From: Nostoc sp. C052
GTDB taxonomy: Bacteria > Cyanobacteriota > Cyanobacteriia > Cyanobacteriales > Nostocaceae
Direction of reading: 5' to 3'
Assembly: GCF_013393905.1 (NCBI RefSeq)
Contig: NZ_CP040272.1
Span: 1,674,001-1,738,000, forward strand
Length of the DNA: 64,000 nucleotides
Of the stretch, positions 34,659-42,679 are shown in pieces. The position numbers were made by a program, and so were the translations under genes. Position 1 is the first letter of the stretch; the number at the start of each line of letters is the position of its first letter. Below the pieces are notes generated by a model that did not search any database, was not told where the DNA came from, and saw only the letters and a list, made by a program, of their open reading frames with translations.

Positions 34659-35414
34659 TCAGACATTTTCTACTACTTCTATCTGAGGTAAAATCTCATT
34701 TTGGGCACGTTGAATATCCTGGGGAAAATCGATTTCTAGCCAAGGTAATCCAGTTATGTCTTCATAGCCAAATTCTTCTGGAGTTTCTAACAATAGATCC
34801 CGAATTACTTCTTCATAAGGTTCATTATCTCGTCCGTCTGCAACATACTTTTCTGTTCGATTAGCAAGACGTTGAGCAGCAGCACTTCCAAACCGAAAGA
34901 ATCCCACTGACTCGCCAATCAAATCATAAACCAAACCAAGAGCTACTTGTTTGCGAAACTCTACTAGATAATTATCTTTAACACAAAGCTTTACTGGTTC
35001 ATCTCCCGGTTCAAAATCCCGATCCAGTAAGAAGCTGTTGGGGATATTTGTCTTTACCAGTCGTTCAATGATGCGGCGATCGCACAACACATCTGCATCC
35101 ATTAATAATATCTCATCGCCAGCAGCTAAATGCTGACGTACAGTCCAAAGGCTGATTACACTGCCTTTAGTATAATCAGGATTATAAACTGTACTGACCC
35201 AATTTTCGGCTCCTAATACTTTGATTTCATCCTGAATTCTTTGTGCTTGATAACCTACAGCAATTACCACTTGGTTAATCTGGTAATGACGGAGATAGTT
35301 CAAATGGCGCTCTAATAGAGATTTGCCGTTAAATTTCAGTAAGCATTTGGGTTGGATTTGCCCGTCTTTACCTAAGCGTCGTCCAACACCAGCAGCTAAT
35401 ATAATTGCCTTCAT
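34659..35414 (-). CDS. Sugar-phosphate/phosphonate nucleotidyltransferase
   Basis: A 251-residue NTP-transferase of the LicC/PntC-like size. MKAIILAAGVGRRLGKD holds the nucleotide-binding GxGxR loop; PKCLLKFNGKSLLERHLNYL, VVIAVGYQAQRI and ILLMDADVLCD (metal-binding Asp) follow. The TTG two codons before the ATG at 35414 is unlikely. As the first gene of the phosphonate operon, it probably activates aminoethylphosphonate or another phosphonate with CTP. The fused domain in PepM is a second candidate for the same job, so the two may use different substrates. Its 3' end is about 310 bp from pepM, with repeats between. Confidence 0.8.
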   Translation of the reverse strand: MKAIILAAGVGRRLGKDGQIQPKCLLKFNGKSLLERHLNYLRHYQINQVVIAVGYQAQRIQDEIKVLGAENWVSTVYNPDYTKGSVISLWTVRQHLAAGDEILLMDADVLCDRRIIERLVKTNIPNSFLLDRDFEPGDEPVKLCVKDNYLVEFRKQVALGLVYDLIGESVGFFRFGSAAAQRLANRTEKYVADGRDNEPYEEVIRDLLLETPEEFGYEDITGLPWLEIDFPQDIQRAQNEILPQIEVVENV

Positions 35415-35521
35415 CGTCAAGTCACCAACAAAGCTATGACACCAGGAAATCTAAAAATTTCCCCAGTATTTCATAATGACTGTTTTTTGCTCAAGACAAT
35501 ATTTGTTAATTAATTCTTAAC

Positions 35522-35866
35522 ATGGAAGAAACAATAACTCTGTATCGCCCCACAGGCCCAAAAGAGCTAGAACTAGTTAAACAAAGCGACTACACCAAAT
35601 GGCCGCCGAGACTACCTGAACAGCCAATTTTTTACCCAGTGACAAACGAGCAGTATGCCCAGGAAATTGCGACTAAATGGAATATTCGGGACAGTGGTGT
35701 GGGTTATGTGACACGGTTTGAGGTTAGAAAAATTTTCATGGATAAGTATGAAGTTCATCAAGTCGGGGCTTCATATCATACAGAGTGGTGGATTCCAGCC
35801 GAAGAACTAGAAGAGTTAAACAGCAACATTGTCGGTAAAATCGAGGTGATTGGAGAATACAGGTAG
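35522..35866 (+). CDS. Small conserved cyanobacterial protein (of the type annotated ADP-ribosylation/crystallin J1)
   Basis: A 114-residue soluble protein with ITLYRPTGPKELELVKQSDY, RLPEQPIFYPVTNEQYAQ, YVTRFEVRKIFMDKYEVHQV and EWWIPAEELEELN. Similar small proteins are common in bacteria and are often labelled ADP-ribosylation/crystallin J1. I see no catalytic motif that supports that label and treat the function as unknown. It is transcribed divergently from the nucleotidyltransferase and convergently with the 2OG oxygenase 10 bp away. Confidence 0.75.
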   Translation: MEETITLYRPTGPKELELVKQSDYTKWPPRLPEQPIFYPVTNEQYAQEIATKWNIRDSGVGYVTRFEVRKIFMDKYEVHQVGASYHTEWWIPAEELEELNSNIVGKIEVIGEYR

Positions 35867-35876
35867 AAGCCAGATA

Positions 35877-36599
35877 TTATTTACCTGAAGTGCGAAACAC
35901 TTGGCGAAACCCGAAATAAGCGATCGCATCTTTCATATTTGAGACAAAACGTTTTAGCATACCCATACGGGTGTCGGTGACGTACTCCAAAGTCAAGACA
36001 ATGCGCTGTTCATTGTCACCCAAAGGAGTAACTCTGTGGTAAAGCTTATCACCATTGAATAAAACTAGAGTACCAGGAGTTAAAGAGAGCGATCGCTTTT
36101 GCGTTTCCCGTTCAGGAATATCTTTGTAGAGTTGATATTCCAGCTTACTGGATGAATTATCAACTAAACCAAGCAACACTGTATAGCGTTTCCCGCGATA
36201 ATAAGAGGTATCGTAATGATACTGGATATGATCCCCCGGCTCAGTGTAATAATACAGTGCGTAAGTATGGGGATCGGCATCAGGACAGGGAAGAAGTTTT
36301 TCTGCTGTAATTTGGTTGAGGAAGTCAAAAAAGGCACTGAGTTGATAAAACTCCCCGAAAATTGGAGCTAGGCTATCTAAACTATAGCGGCTGATACTAC
36401 CGCCCTTTTTATGATTGGGAATATAGTTGCGGTTGATAGCAGGTTGCAAAGACGGCAACAGTGCCAAAAACTGCTCAATGATGGATTTCGGGAGAAAGTT
36501 CTCAATCACCAACAATTCATTCTGTGCTTGAAACTCAGCTTGAAGTTTCTGGTAATCAACAGCTGCGATCGCTTTATCAATTTCAGTTTGAAGCTCCAT
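35877..36599 (-). CDS. 2-oxoglutarate-Fe(II) oxygenase, prolyl-hydroxylase type
   Basis: A 240-residue oxygenase. The iron-binding HxD is in IQYHYDTSYYRGKRYTVLL, the distal His in LYHRVTPLG and the 2-oxoglutarate Arg in EQRIVLTLEY. The SLSLTPGTLVLFNGDKLYH segment is typical of the P4Hc-like group. The N-terminal 100 residues are helical. The substrate is unknown. It points the same way as the phosphonate operon but is separated from it by an oppositely directed gene, so a role in tailoring the phosphonate product is only a possibility. The ATG at 36599 is clear. Confidence 0.8.
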   Translation of the reverse strand: MELQTEIDKAIAAVDYQKLQAEFQAQNELLVIENFLPKSIIEQFLALLPSLQPAINRNYIPNHKKGGSISRYSLDSLAPIFGEFYQLSAFFDFLNQITAEKLLPCPDADPHTYALYYYTEPGDHIQYHYDTSYYRGKRYTVLLGLVDNSSSKLEYQLYKDIPERETQKRSLSLTPGTLVLFNGDKLYHRVTPLGDNEQRIVLTLEYVTDTRMGMLKRFVSNMKDAIAYFGFRQVFRTSGK

Positions 36600-36671
36600 C
36601 GATCATTTGATTTTAATACAAGCTTGCAAAAACAAACATACCATTCTCTCTCAGGACTTACGCACGGACTA

Positions 36672-36730
36672 AGGGACTTCCAAAAAATATCCAATTAACT
36701 CTTGTGGGGTGGGTATCTTACCCACCCAGT
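36672..36730 (+). repeat. Half copy of MITE-like family C
   Basis: agggacttccaaaaaatatc and aactcttgtggggtgggtat match the left half of the 32534-32658 element. It stops after the inner stem. Confidence 0.7.
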
Positions 36731-36872
36731 CCATAACACAGATACAATTCTCGTTTGGTGAAAAAAACTTGACAGCAAAATACTTTAATAGTATATTTGT
36801 ACTATTAAAGCACTTAAGTATTGTATAAAACTTTAACACTCCCGACTACGCCAATAGGAGAGCGCAAAATAA

Positions 36873-37289
36873 ATGAAGCTATCTAAGGTAGATTTGAGCA
36901 GTTTAGTAGCGATCGCTCACTCTGATGGATATTTGCAGTTGTTGCTCGATCGAGGCGACGAATTAGAGTTTTTGGAAATTCCAGCGCCAATACAGGCTTA
37001 TGAAGGATTGCAAGAACTCAACGAAGCGATCGCCGAAACAACTGCATTACCTTTTGAAGAAGAACCAATTTTGATGCTACCAGTCGTCTCCTCAATGGCT
37101 ATGGCTGTAGGCTACGATCGCAACGAACAGATTTTGCAAGTTGAGTTTCAAAGTGGCGCTGTTTATCAATACTTAGGCGTAGACGAAGATACTTGGGAAG
37201 ATTTACACTCCTCTGACTCCATTGGCAGCTTTTTCAATCAAGAGATTAAAGGTAGATATGATTGCGATCGTCTAGATTGTGCAGATTAA
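36873..37289 (+). CDS. KTSC-domain protein
   Basis: A 138-residue protein. The C-terminal half is a KTSC domain: VSSMAMAVGYDRNEQILQVE, then FQSGAVYQYLGVDEDTW and SDSIGSFFNQEIKGRYDCDR. This small fold is also found fused to lysyl-tRNA synthetases and in phage-related proteins. The N-terminal 70 residues are acidic and match no domain I know. The TAA stop at 37287 is the first three bases of an inverted-repeat element, so the natural C-terminus may have been set by that insertion. Confidence 0.8.
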   Translation: MKLSKVDLSSLVAIAHSDGYLQLLLDRGDELEFLEIPAPIQAYEGLQELNEAIAETTALPFEEEPILMLPVVSSMAMAVGYDRNEQILQVEFQSGAVYQYLGVDEDTWEDLHSSDSIGSFFNQEIKGRYDCDRLDCAD

Positions 37290-37438
37290 GTAGGTGGGTG
37301 AGAAAATTTATAACTATGTCATTGCGTTGGCGTAAGCCTTCCCGCAGGGTATGTAACGAAGTGGAGTGAAGCAATCGCAAGGTTTTCAACGCTTTTACTT
37401 TTCGTTACATAGTTAGATTTATTTATGCCTACCTACTA
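37287..37438 (+). repeat. Family D-like element carrying both flanking stop codons
   Basis: Arms taagtaggtgggtga and tatgcctacctacta, with a second inner pair ataactatg and catagtta, are inverted. The interior has tcattgcg-type repeat sequence. Its first three bases are the KTSC stop and its last three are the histidine kinase stop on the other strand. Confidence 0.75.
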
Positions 37439-39880
37439 ATGGCTAATAACTGCATGTAAAGTTTTCAATAATTCTTGCGTTGTATAAGGTTTAGGTAAAA
37501 AGGCTGTATATTCAGCCGTTTTATCAATTGGGACTTGCTCGCTTGTTGCCAGTCCACTAACAGCAATAATCGGCAATAGCGGATTTAGGCGTTGCAATGT
37601 GCGAATGGTAGTTGCTCCATCCATCTTGGACATCATCATATCAATAATTGCCGCACTAATTTTCTCTTTATGCTGGGCATAAATTGCTAATGCTTCCATG
37701 CCATCACTAGCAGTTATTGCTGTGTAATTATAATTTTCTAAAGATGTTTTAGTAATTTCCTGAATGGCAGTTTCATCATCTACAACCAAAATGCATTCTC
37801 CCGCTCCCGCCGGGATTTCTATATCTTGTAACGATTGGATTGGAACTTGATTAACTGCTGGCAAATACACCTGAAATTTTGTACCTTTGCCTACACAACT
37901 TGATACAGTAATAAAACCATCATGTTCCTTAATAATTTTCATTACTGTTGATAACCCCAGCCCTGTACCTTTCCCCAACTCTTTTGTGGTAAAAAATGGC
38001 TCAAAGATTTTATCTAAGATTTCTTGATTAATTCCAGATCCAGTATCAACAACTGTCAGGACAATGTAAGCACCAACTGTAGCCCCTATATGCATACTCG
38101 CATAAATTTCATCAATCCAAATATTCTCAGCAGATATTGTTAAAGTTCCACCTGTAAGCATGGCATCCCGCGCATTAAGACACAAATTAATTAGTACTTG
38201 ATGCAGTTGGGTACTATCAGCACAAATAGGTAACAAATCCTCCTGAATTTCTGTGTGTACTGCGATTGATTTAGGAAATGTTTGTAAGATAATTTGCTGC
38301 ATTTCTGAAATCAGGTGTTTGACTTGCAGTACAGTGTGCTGAGGCGTAAGGATTTGTCCTTGGATATCGCCTTCAATTCCCCTAGCAAATGACAGCACTT
38401 GCTTGACCAAATCAGCACCACGTTTGGCATTGCTTTCTATGATTGAGAGCATCTGACTAATCTGTTGATCGTGGTTTTTAGCTTTAAGCAAATGCACTGA
38501 CATTAAAATTGGTGACAATACATTATTTAAATCGTGAGCAATACCACTAGCAAGAGTGCCGATACTTTCCATACGTTGAGTACGTAAAACTTGCTTTTCC
38601 AGTTGCTTATTCTGGGTAATATCAGTATCAACGGCGAGAATTGATTTGGCTTGAAAATATTCATCCTTGATTAGCATCCAGCGACTTTCAACGATAAGTT
38701 TCTTGCCCGATTTGCTAGTTTTGCGTAACTCACCTTGCCAAAAGCCATTCTTTAAGACAGTCTGATAAATTTCTAAGTGTTGCGCCAAAGGTTCAGTAGA
38801 GAAAAGTTCATTGAACTGCTTACCTATAACTTCTTCTGACTTCCAGGCATAAAGTTTTTCAGCATTTTTGTTCCATAATAAAATTTTGTTGGACAAATCT
38901 TGCACAACAATTGCATCACTAACAATATCCAGTAATGCTGCTTGTTCGCAGATTTTTTGTTCTATTTGTTTGCGTTCTGTAATATCCTCAGCTATATACA
39001 CGAATTGCGGACGGCTACCAGAATTTGCTGTAATTGTTGCAACTGTGGCTGATACCCATGTTTGTCCTTGGGAAGTATTGTCAGAATATTCAAACTTGAC
39101 GGGTGATTGAGTGCGTTCTGCTTGACGGTAATAATGTATCCATTGAGATATGCGCCAATCTGTTGCACCCATGTCTCGCGCTAGCCGATTTTGCATTGCT
39201 TCTGGCGTGAGTCCAAAGAATTTTGCTGTGGCGGGGTTATCCGAAATATGCAGGATGTCATTATCTACTAACTCGGCAATTCCCATCATCATTGGTGAAC
39301 TGTTAAAGAAACTGCCAAAAATAGATTCGCTATGGTGTAATGCTTCTTGTACCTGCTTGTATTCCTGTTTTATGCTTGCTAGTTCAACTAAGTTCCGCCG
39401 ATTCTCTAGTTGTCTAACTACCATACGGCTCAGAGTTTGCAGTGCTTCCACCTGTTGCAGACTAATTTGGTGTGGTACGCGATCGACTACACACAGAGTC
39501 CCGATCGCTTCTCCTCCCGATGCTAACAAAGGTACGCCAGCATAAAATCTCACAGCAAATTCAGCAGAGGTAACTAGGGGATTTGTCGCAAATCGTTCAT
39601 CAGTCAAGGTGTCAGGAATAATCAAAACTTCGCCACTTTTCAGACAAATCGGGCAGAACCCCTTATTTAGTGGCATTTCTGGTATATCTAACCCCACCTT
39701 GGCTTTGAACCACTGACGGTTAGCGTCAATTAAATTAACCAAGGCGATCGGTGTGTTAAAAATCTGTGCGGCTAAAAACGCTAGATCGTCGAATGCTTCT
39801 TCTGGTGGAGTGTCGAGAATCTGGTACTGATACAGAGCCTCAAGCCTTGCTGATTCTTTGTTACACACGAAAGATGTCAT
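37436..39880 (-). CDS. Hybrid sensor histidine kinase (GAF-PAS-PAS-HisKA-HATPase-REC)
   Basis: An 814-residue cytoplasmic kinase without membrane segments. Residues 1-170 are a GAF domain (ARLEALYQYQILDTPPEEAF, then GFCPICLKSGEVLIIPD). Two PAS domains follow at about 185-305 and 310-430. The phosphoacceptor His is in SGIAHDLNNVLSPIL near 448. The ATPase domain shows HQVLINLCLNARDAM, VVDTGSGINQEI and GTGLGLSTVMKI. A C-terminal receiver (690-814) has its phosphoacceptor Asp in AAIIDMMMSKMDG near 747. The signal is unknown; the N-terminal GAF has paired cysteines (CPIC) that could bind metal or sense redox state. No partner regulator lies next to it. Confidence 0.92.
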   Translation of the reverse strand: MTSFVCNKESARLEALYQYQILDTPPEEAFDDLAFLAAQIFNTPIALVNLIDANRQWFKAKVGLDIPEMPLNKGFCPICLKSGEVLIIPDTLTDERFATNPLVTSAEFAVRFYAGVPLLASGGEAIGTLCVVDRVPHQISLQQVEALQTLSRMVVRQLENRRNLVELASIKQEYKQVQEALHHSESIFGSFFNSSPMMMGIAELVDNDILHISDNPATAKFFGLTPEAMQNRLARDMGATDWRISQWIHYYRQAERTQSPVKFEYSDNTSQGQTWVSATVATITANSGSRPQFVYIAEDITERKQIEQKICEQAALLDIVSDAIVVQDLSNKILLWNKNAEKLYAWKSEEVIGKQFNELFSTEPLAQHLEIYQTVLKNGFWQGELRKTSKSGKKLIVESRWMLIKDEYFQAKSILAVDTDITQNKQLEKQVLRTQRMESIGTLASGIAHDLNNVLSPILMSVHLLKAKNHDQQISQMLSIIESNAKRGADLVKQVLSFARGIEGDIQGQILTPQHTVLQVKHLISEMQQIILQTFPKSIAVHTEIQEDLLPICADSTQLHQVLINLCLNARDAMLTGGTLTISAENIWIDEIYASMHIGATVGAYIVLTVVDTGSGINQEILDKIFEPFFTTKELGKGTGLGLSTVMKIIKEHDGFITVSSCVGKGTKFQVYLPAVNQVPIQSLQDIEIPAGAGECILVVDDETAIQEITKTSLENYNYTAITASDGMEALAIYAQHKEKISAAIIDMMMSKMDGATTIRTLQRLNPLLPIIAVSGLATSEQVPIDKTAEYTAFLPKPYTTQELLKTLHAVISH

Positions 39881-40033
39881 TAAATTTTTCCTAACTATTG
39901 CCGAATGACCACTTGCCTCGTATTAATAAGAAACGTAGATTTATAGCGCTTTCTGTAGGTGAGAATTGTCATCAATGTCACACTTCTGTAGGCAATTCAG
40001 CCTTGACTGCACTTGATAGCCCAATCAAATTAC

Positions 40034-40164
40034 TAAGTAAGTCGGCGTAAATAATTATTGTTGGGATAAGGCAGGGAGCAGGGGGCAGGGAGCAGGGTGA
40101 GAAAGGGTTTGAACCTTGTTTACTTTTCTTCACACAGTTTGGTTTTATTATGCCGACTTACTTA
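40034..40164 (+). mobile_element. Complete MITE-like family D element (131 bp)
   Basis: Ends taagtaagtcggcgtaaata and tattatgccgacttactta are inverted repeats. The interior matches 9316-9433. The rest of the gap 39881-40488 is AT-rich without a supported gene and should hold the histidine kinase and moaE promoters. Confidence 0.85.
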
Positions 40165-40488
40165 TCTGATTATTTAAATAATTTAACAAGCAGATAACTT
40201 GATTACTTTAATTATAGTAATATGACTTAAAGGCAATAATAGTAAAGTTTGGTTATTTTAAATGGATTTTAGAAGATTTGGGTCATGATAATTTTTTGCT
40301 GACAAATAAAATTATTTTTACTATGGAAAGAGAATTTTAACCTTTAATTGCTATCCTGATGTGCAACAAAATTTATCAAATGCAAAAATCTGCTTTTGCC
40401 CACAAGCATTAACAAAAGCCACTAAACATAGACCATCAAAGCTTTTTTCAGAGACAATATAAAAAGCCCATACAATATCAAAGCTGTT

Positions 40489-40974
40489 ATGACAATCACA
40501 CTTGCCTCTGCTGTTAAACCAAGAGCCGAAGATAGTTTTGCCATTACCTTTGCACCATTATCTCTTGAAGAAATTTACAGCAAATCTGACGATCCAGCCA
40601 ATGGTGCTGTGGTTGTGATGAGTGGCATGGTACGCAATCAAACCGATGGTAAACCTGTGATTGCTCTAGAGTATCAAGCTTATGAACCGATGGCATTGCG
40701 GATATTTTATCAAATTGCTGCTGATATTCGCTTATCTATGTCTGATGTGAATCGAGTCGCGATTCATCATCGCGTTGGACGTTTGCGAGTTGGAGAAATC
40801 AGCGTTTTAGTTGCAGTGGGTTGTCCCCATCGGAGTGAAGCGTTTGAAGCTTGTCAATATGCTATTGATACGCTCAAACACAATGCGCCTATATGGAAGA
40901 AAGAACATTGGCAAGATGGTTCTAGTCGCTGGGTGAGTATTGCTGCGTGTGAAACATCAGAAGAAAATTGTTAA
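40489..40974 (+). CDS. moaE: Molybdopterin synthase catalytic subunit
   Basis: A 161-residue MoaE. With the small subunit MoaD it inserts two sulfurs into precursor Z to make molybdopterin. Diagnostic segments are GAVVVMSGMVRNQTDGKPVI, LEYQAYEPMAL, VAIHHRVGRLRVGEISVLV and the catalytic-lysine block LKHNAPIWKKEHWQDGSSRW. It is about 15 residues longer at the N-terminus than the bacterial norm. No other moa gene is adjacent. A molybdopterin oxidoreductase lies 17 kb away and would use the cofactor. Confidence 0.95.
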   Translation: MTITLASAVKPRAEDSFAITFAPLSLEEIYSKSDDPANGAVVVMSGMVRNQTDGKPVIALEYQAYEPMALRIFYQIAADIRLSMSDVNRVAIHHRVGRLRVGEISVLVAVGCPHRSEAFEACQYAIDTLKHNAPIWKKEHWQDGSSRWVSIAACETSEENC

Positions 40975-41170
40975 GATTCCTAATTTACCGACATTTTCGC
41001 TCATAAATATTAAGGATTTTGAAAAAATATTGATAAAACTCTAGGATTTGCTAAAGTCGGATGCTTGATAACTGGCTTGTCCGGTTTGTCGGAGAGAAAA
41101 GGGTAGCAATATACCTGCCCTACCCATTAAACAGTTGGAGCTAGAGTTGGAACCGGATTCTTTTTCATAA

Positions 41171-41195
41171 ACTTCCCCTAACGGGGATGGAAAAG
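41171..41195 (+). other. Single CRISPR-repeat-like stem-loop
   Basis: acttcccctaacggggatgg followed by aaaag has the ccccta/acgggg stem and a purine-rich tail like the 3' part of several cyanobacterial CRISPR repeats. Only one copy exists here and no cas gene is near. The surrounding gap 40975-41404 holds no gene that I can support and a family D-like fragment near 41281. Confidence 0.3.
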
Positions 41196-41404
41196 TTGCG
41201 AATAGATTGCGATCGCATTTAGCAATAGACATCGAAAGAATTGGCGTAGCGCTCAAACACTTGCCCTAGTACAACACGGTGTAAATAAACCACCTACTTA
41301 GTCCCCAATCTTCACTACATAATATTTAAAGTTTTGCAAAATATATTCTGTCAATGTACCCTGGCGTACATGATTAGTATGTGCTATTGCCATGAGGAAT
41401 GAGG

Positions 41405-42679
41405 ATGAGTAATATGCTCTCTATAGCCGCCGTGACAGCAGTACTAAAAGTCTTGCTGGAAAATGGTTTAGTCAGCGATCCGATTGCTGCTAGTGTTGGT
41501 GATGTGATTGTAACGGCCCTACCACCTGATCGAATTTCAGTTGAAGCTGATGAGCGCGCTCAACTCAACCTATTTCTCTATCAAGTGACACAGAATCGCA
41601 ATGTCGATTGGGTATCTCAAGAATTTCGGAGCAAGCACTCACGTATTAATGGAAACCCGTTTTCTTCAACTCCACCATTAGCGCTTGACCTCCATTATTT
41701 GCTAACAGCATACGGAGCTAAGGATTTTCAGGCGGAGCTTTTACTGGGCTACGCAATGCAGTTATTACACAAAACACCAGCTATCACATCTGATATTATT
41801 GAAAATACTTTGATAAATGCATCCACAACCAATACTTCAAGTGCTTTTTCGCAAGCTGTAGCAAATGTGTCTGTATCCGATTTAGCTGAACAAATTGGAC
41901 AGATCAAACTGACTCCAGAGTTTTTTAACATGGAAGAAACTTCTAAGTTATGGTCTGCTTTACAAACGCACTATCGACCTTCAGCTAACTATCTGGCATC
42001 AATGGTATTGATTGAGAGTAGCAAATCTAACAACCCCGAAGGTTTTTACATAATGCCCTTGTCTCAGCCGATTATAGAGCAAGTGATGTCTCCGGCAAAG
42101 ACCGAGCAAATGATTGTTGCAGGTACAACACTAGTAATTCGCGGTAAACGGTTACGTGGTGAAATCACACGAGTTCGTTTGGGTAATACGGAGACATTAC
42201 TAGTACCTCAAGAAGTTAAAGAAACCCAAATCAGCTTGTTAGTTCCGCTAGATTTGTACCCAAGTGTGCAGGGTGTTCAAATCGTACACCTGACAATGGG
42301 CAATGGGGGGCAAATGGATCATCTCGTTGAATCAAACGTTGCGGCTTTTGTCCTCCATCCAACAATTACAGCATTCGTCAACCAAGTGGAAAATAGTGGC
42401 GACAATTTACGCACAGCGGAAATTAACGTTAAATTCCAGCCCAAGGTAGGTAAAGCACAGCGAGTAGTTTTGCTACTCAATGAAGTGTCAGATAATACTC
42501 CATCTGCTTACTCTTTCTTCGTGCCATCACGCCCTGAAGATACTGAGACAATTACTATTCCGATCAAAAATGTCAAGCCAGGAACTTATATTGTCCAGGT
42601 GCAGGTAGACGGCGCCCAAAGTCCACTGCACAAAAATCTGTCTGGGGCTTATGATTCGCCACAGGTAACTATTTTATGA
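41405..42679 (+). CDS. DUF4255 (Pvc16-type) protein
   Basis: A 424-residue protein. The N-terminal 200 residues fit the DUF4255/Pvc16 N-terminal domain: ALPPDRISVEADERAQLNLF, YQVTQNRNVDW and PLALDLHYLLTAYGAKDFQA. IPT/Ig-like beta domains follow to the end. Family knowledge: Pvc16/Afp16 caps the sheath and tube of extracellular contractile injection systems. The ATG at 41405 is preferred because GAGGA lies six bases before it; an ATG at 41399 abuts that site. Its stop overlaps the start of the AAA+ gene by four bases (ATGA), so translation is coupled. No sheath, tube or baseplate genes are in the window. Confidence 0.8.
   Translation: MSNMLSIAAVTAVLKVLLENGLVSDPIAASVGDVIVTALPPDRISVEADERAQLNLFLYQVTQNRNVDWVSQEFRSKHSRINGNPFSSTPPLALDLHYLLTAYGAKDFQAELLLGYAMQLLHKTPAITSDIIENTLINASTTNTSSAFSQAVANVSVSDLAEQIGQIKLTPEFFNMEETSKLWSALQTHYRPSANYLASMVLIESSKSNNPEGFYIMPLSQPIIEQVMSPAKTEQMIVAGTTLVIRGKRLRGEITRVRLGNTETLLVPQEVKETQISLLVPLDLYPSVQGVQIVHLTMGNGGQMDHLVESNVAAFVLHPTITAFVNQVENSGDNLRTAEINVKFQPKVGKAQRVVLLLNEVSDNTPSAYSFFVPSRPEDTETITIPIKNVKPGTYIVQVQVDGAQSPLHKNLSGAYDSPQVTIL

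Noticed and set aside
31301..35414. Valine/isoleucine-type acetolactate synthase for the ThDP enzyme in this region
   Set aside because: Its length, MIQAEEFVEAAR start and place between PEP mutase and phnW fit phosphonopyruvate decarboxylase.
35877..36599. Assigning the 2OG oxygenase to the phosphonate operon as a hydroxylase
   Set aside because: An oppositely directed gene lies between, and the protein is of the prolyl-hydroxylase type rather than the PhyH type of known aminoethylphosphonate hydroxylases.
41041..41256. A 71-codon open frame on the - strand before the DUF4255 gene
   Set aside because: No recognisable composition or motif; it overlaps the CRISPR-like stem and lacks a clear ribosome site.
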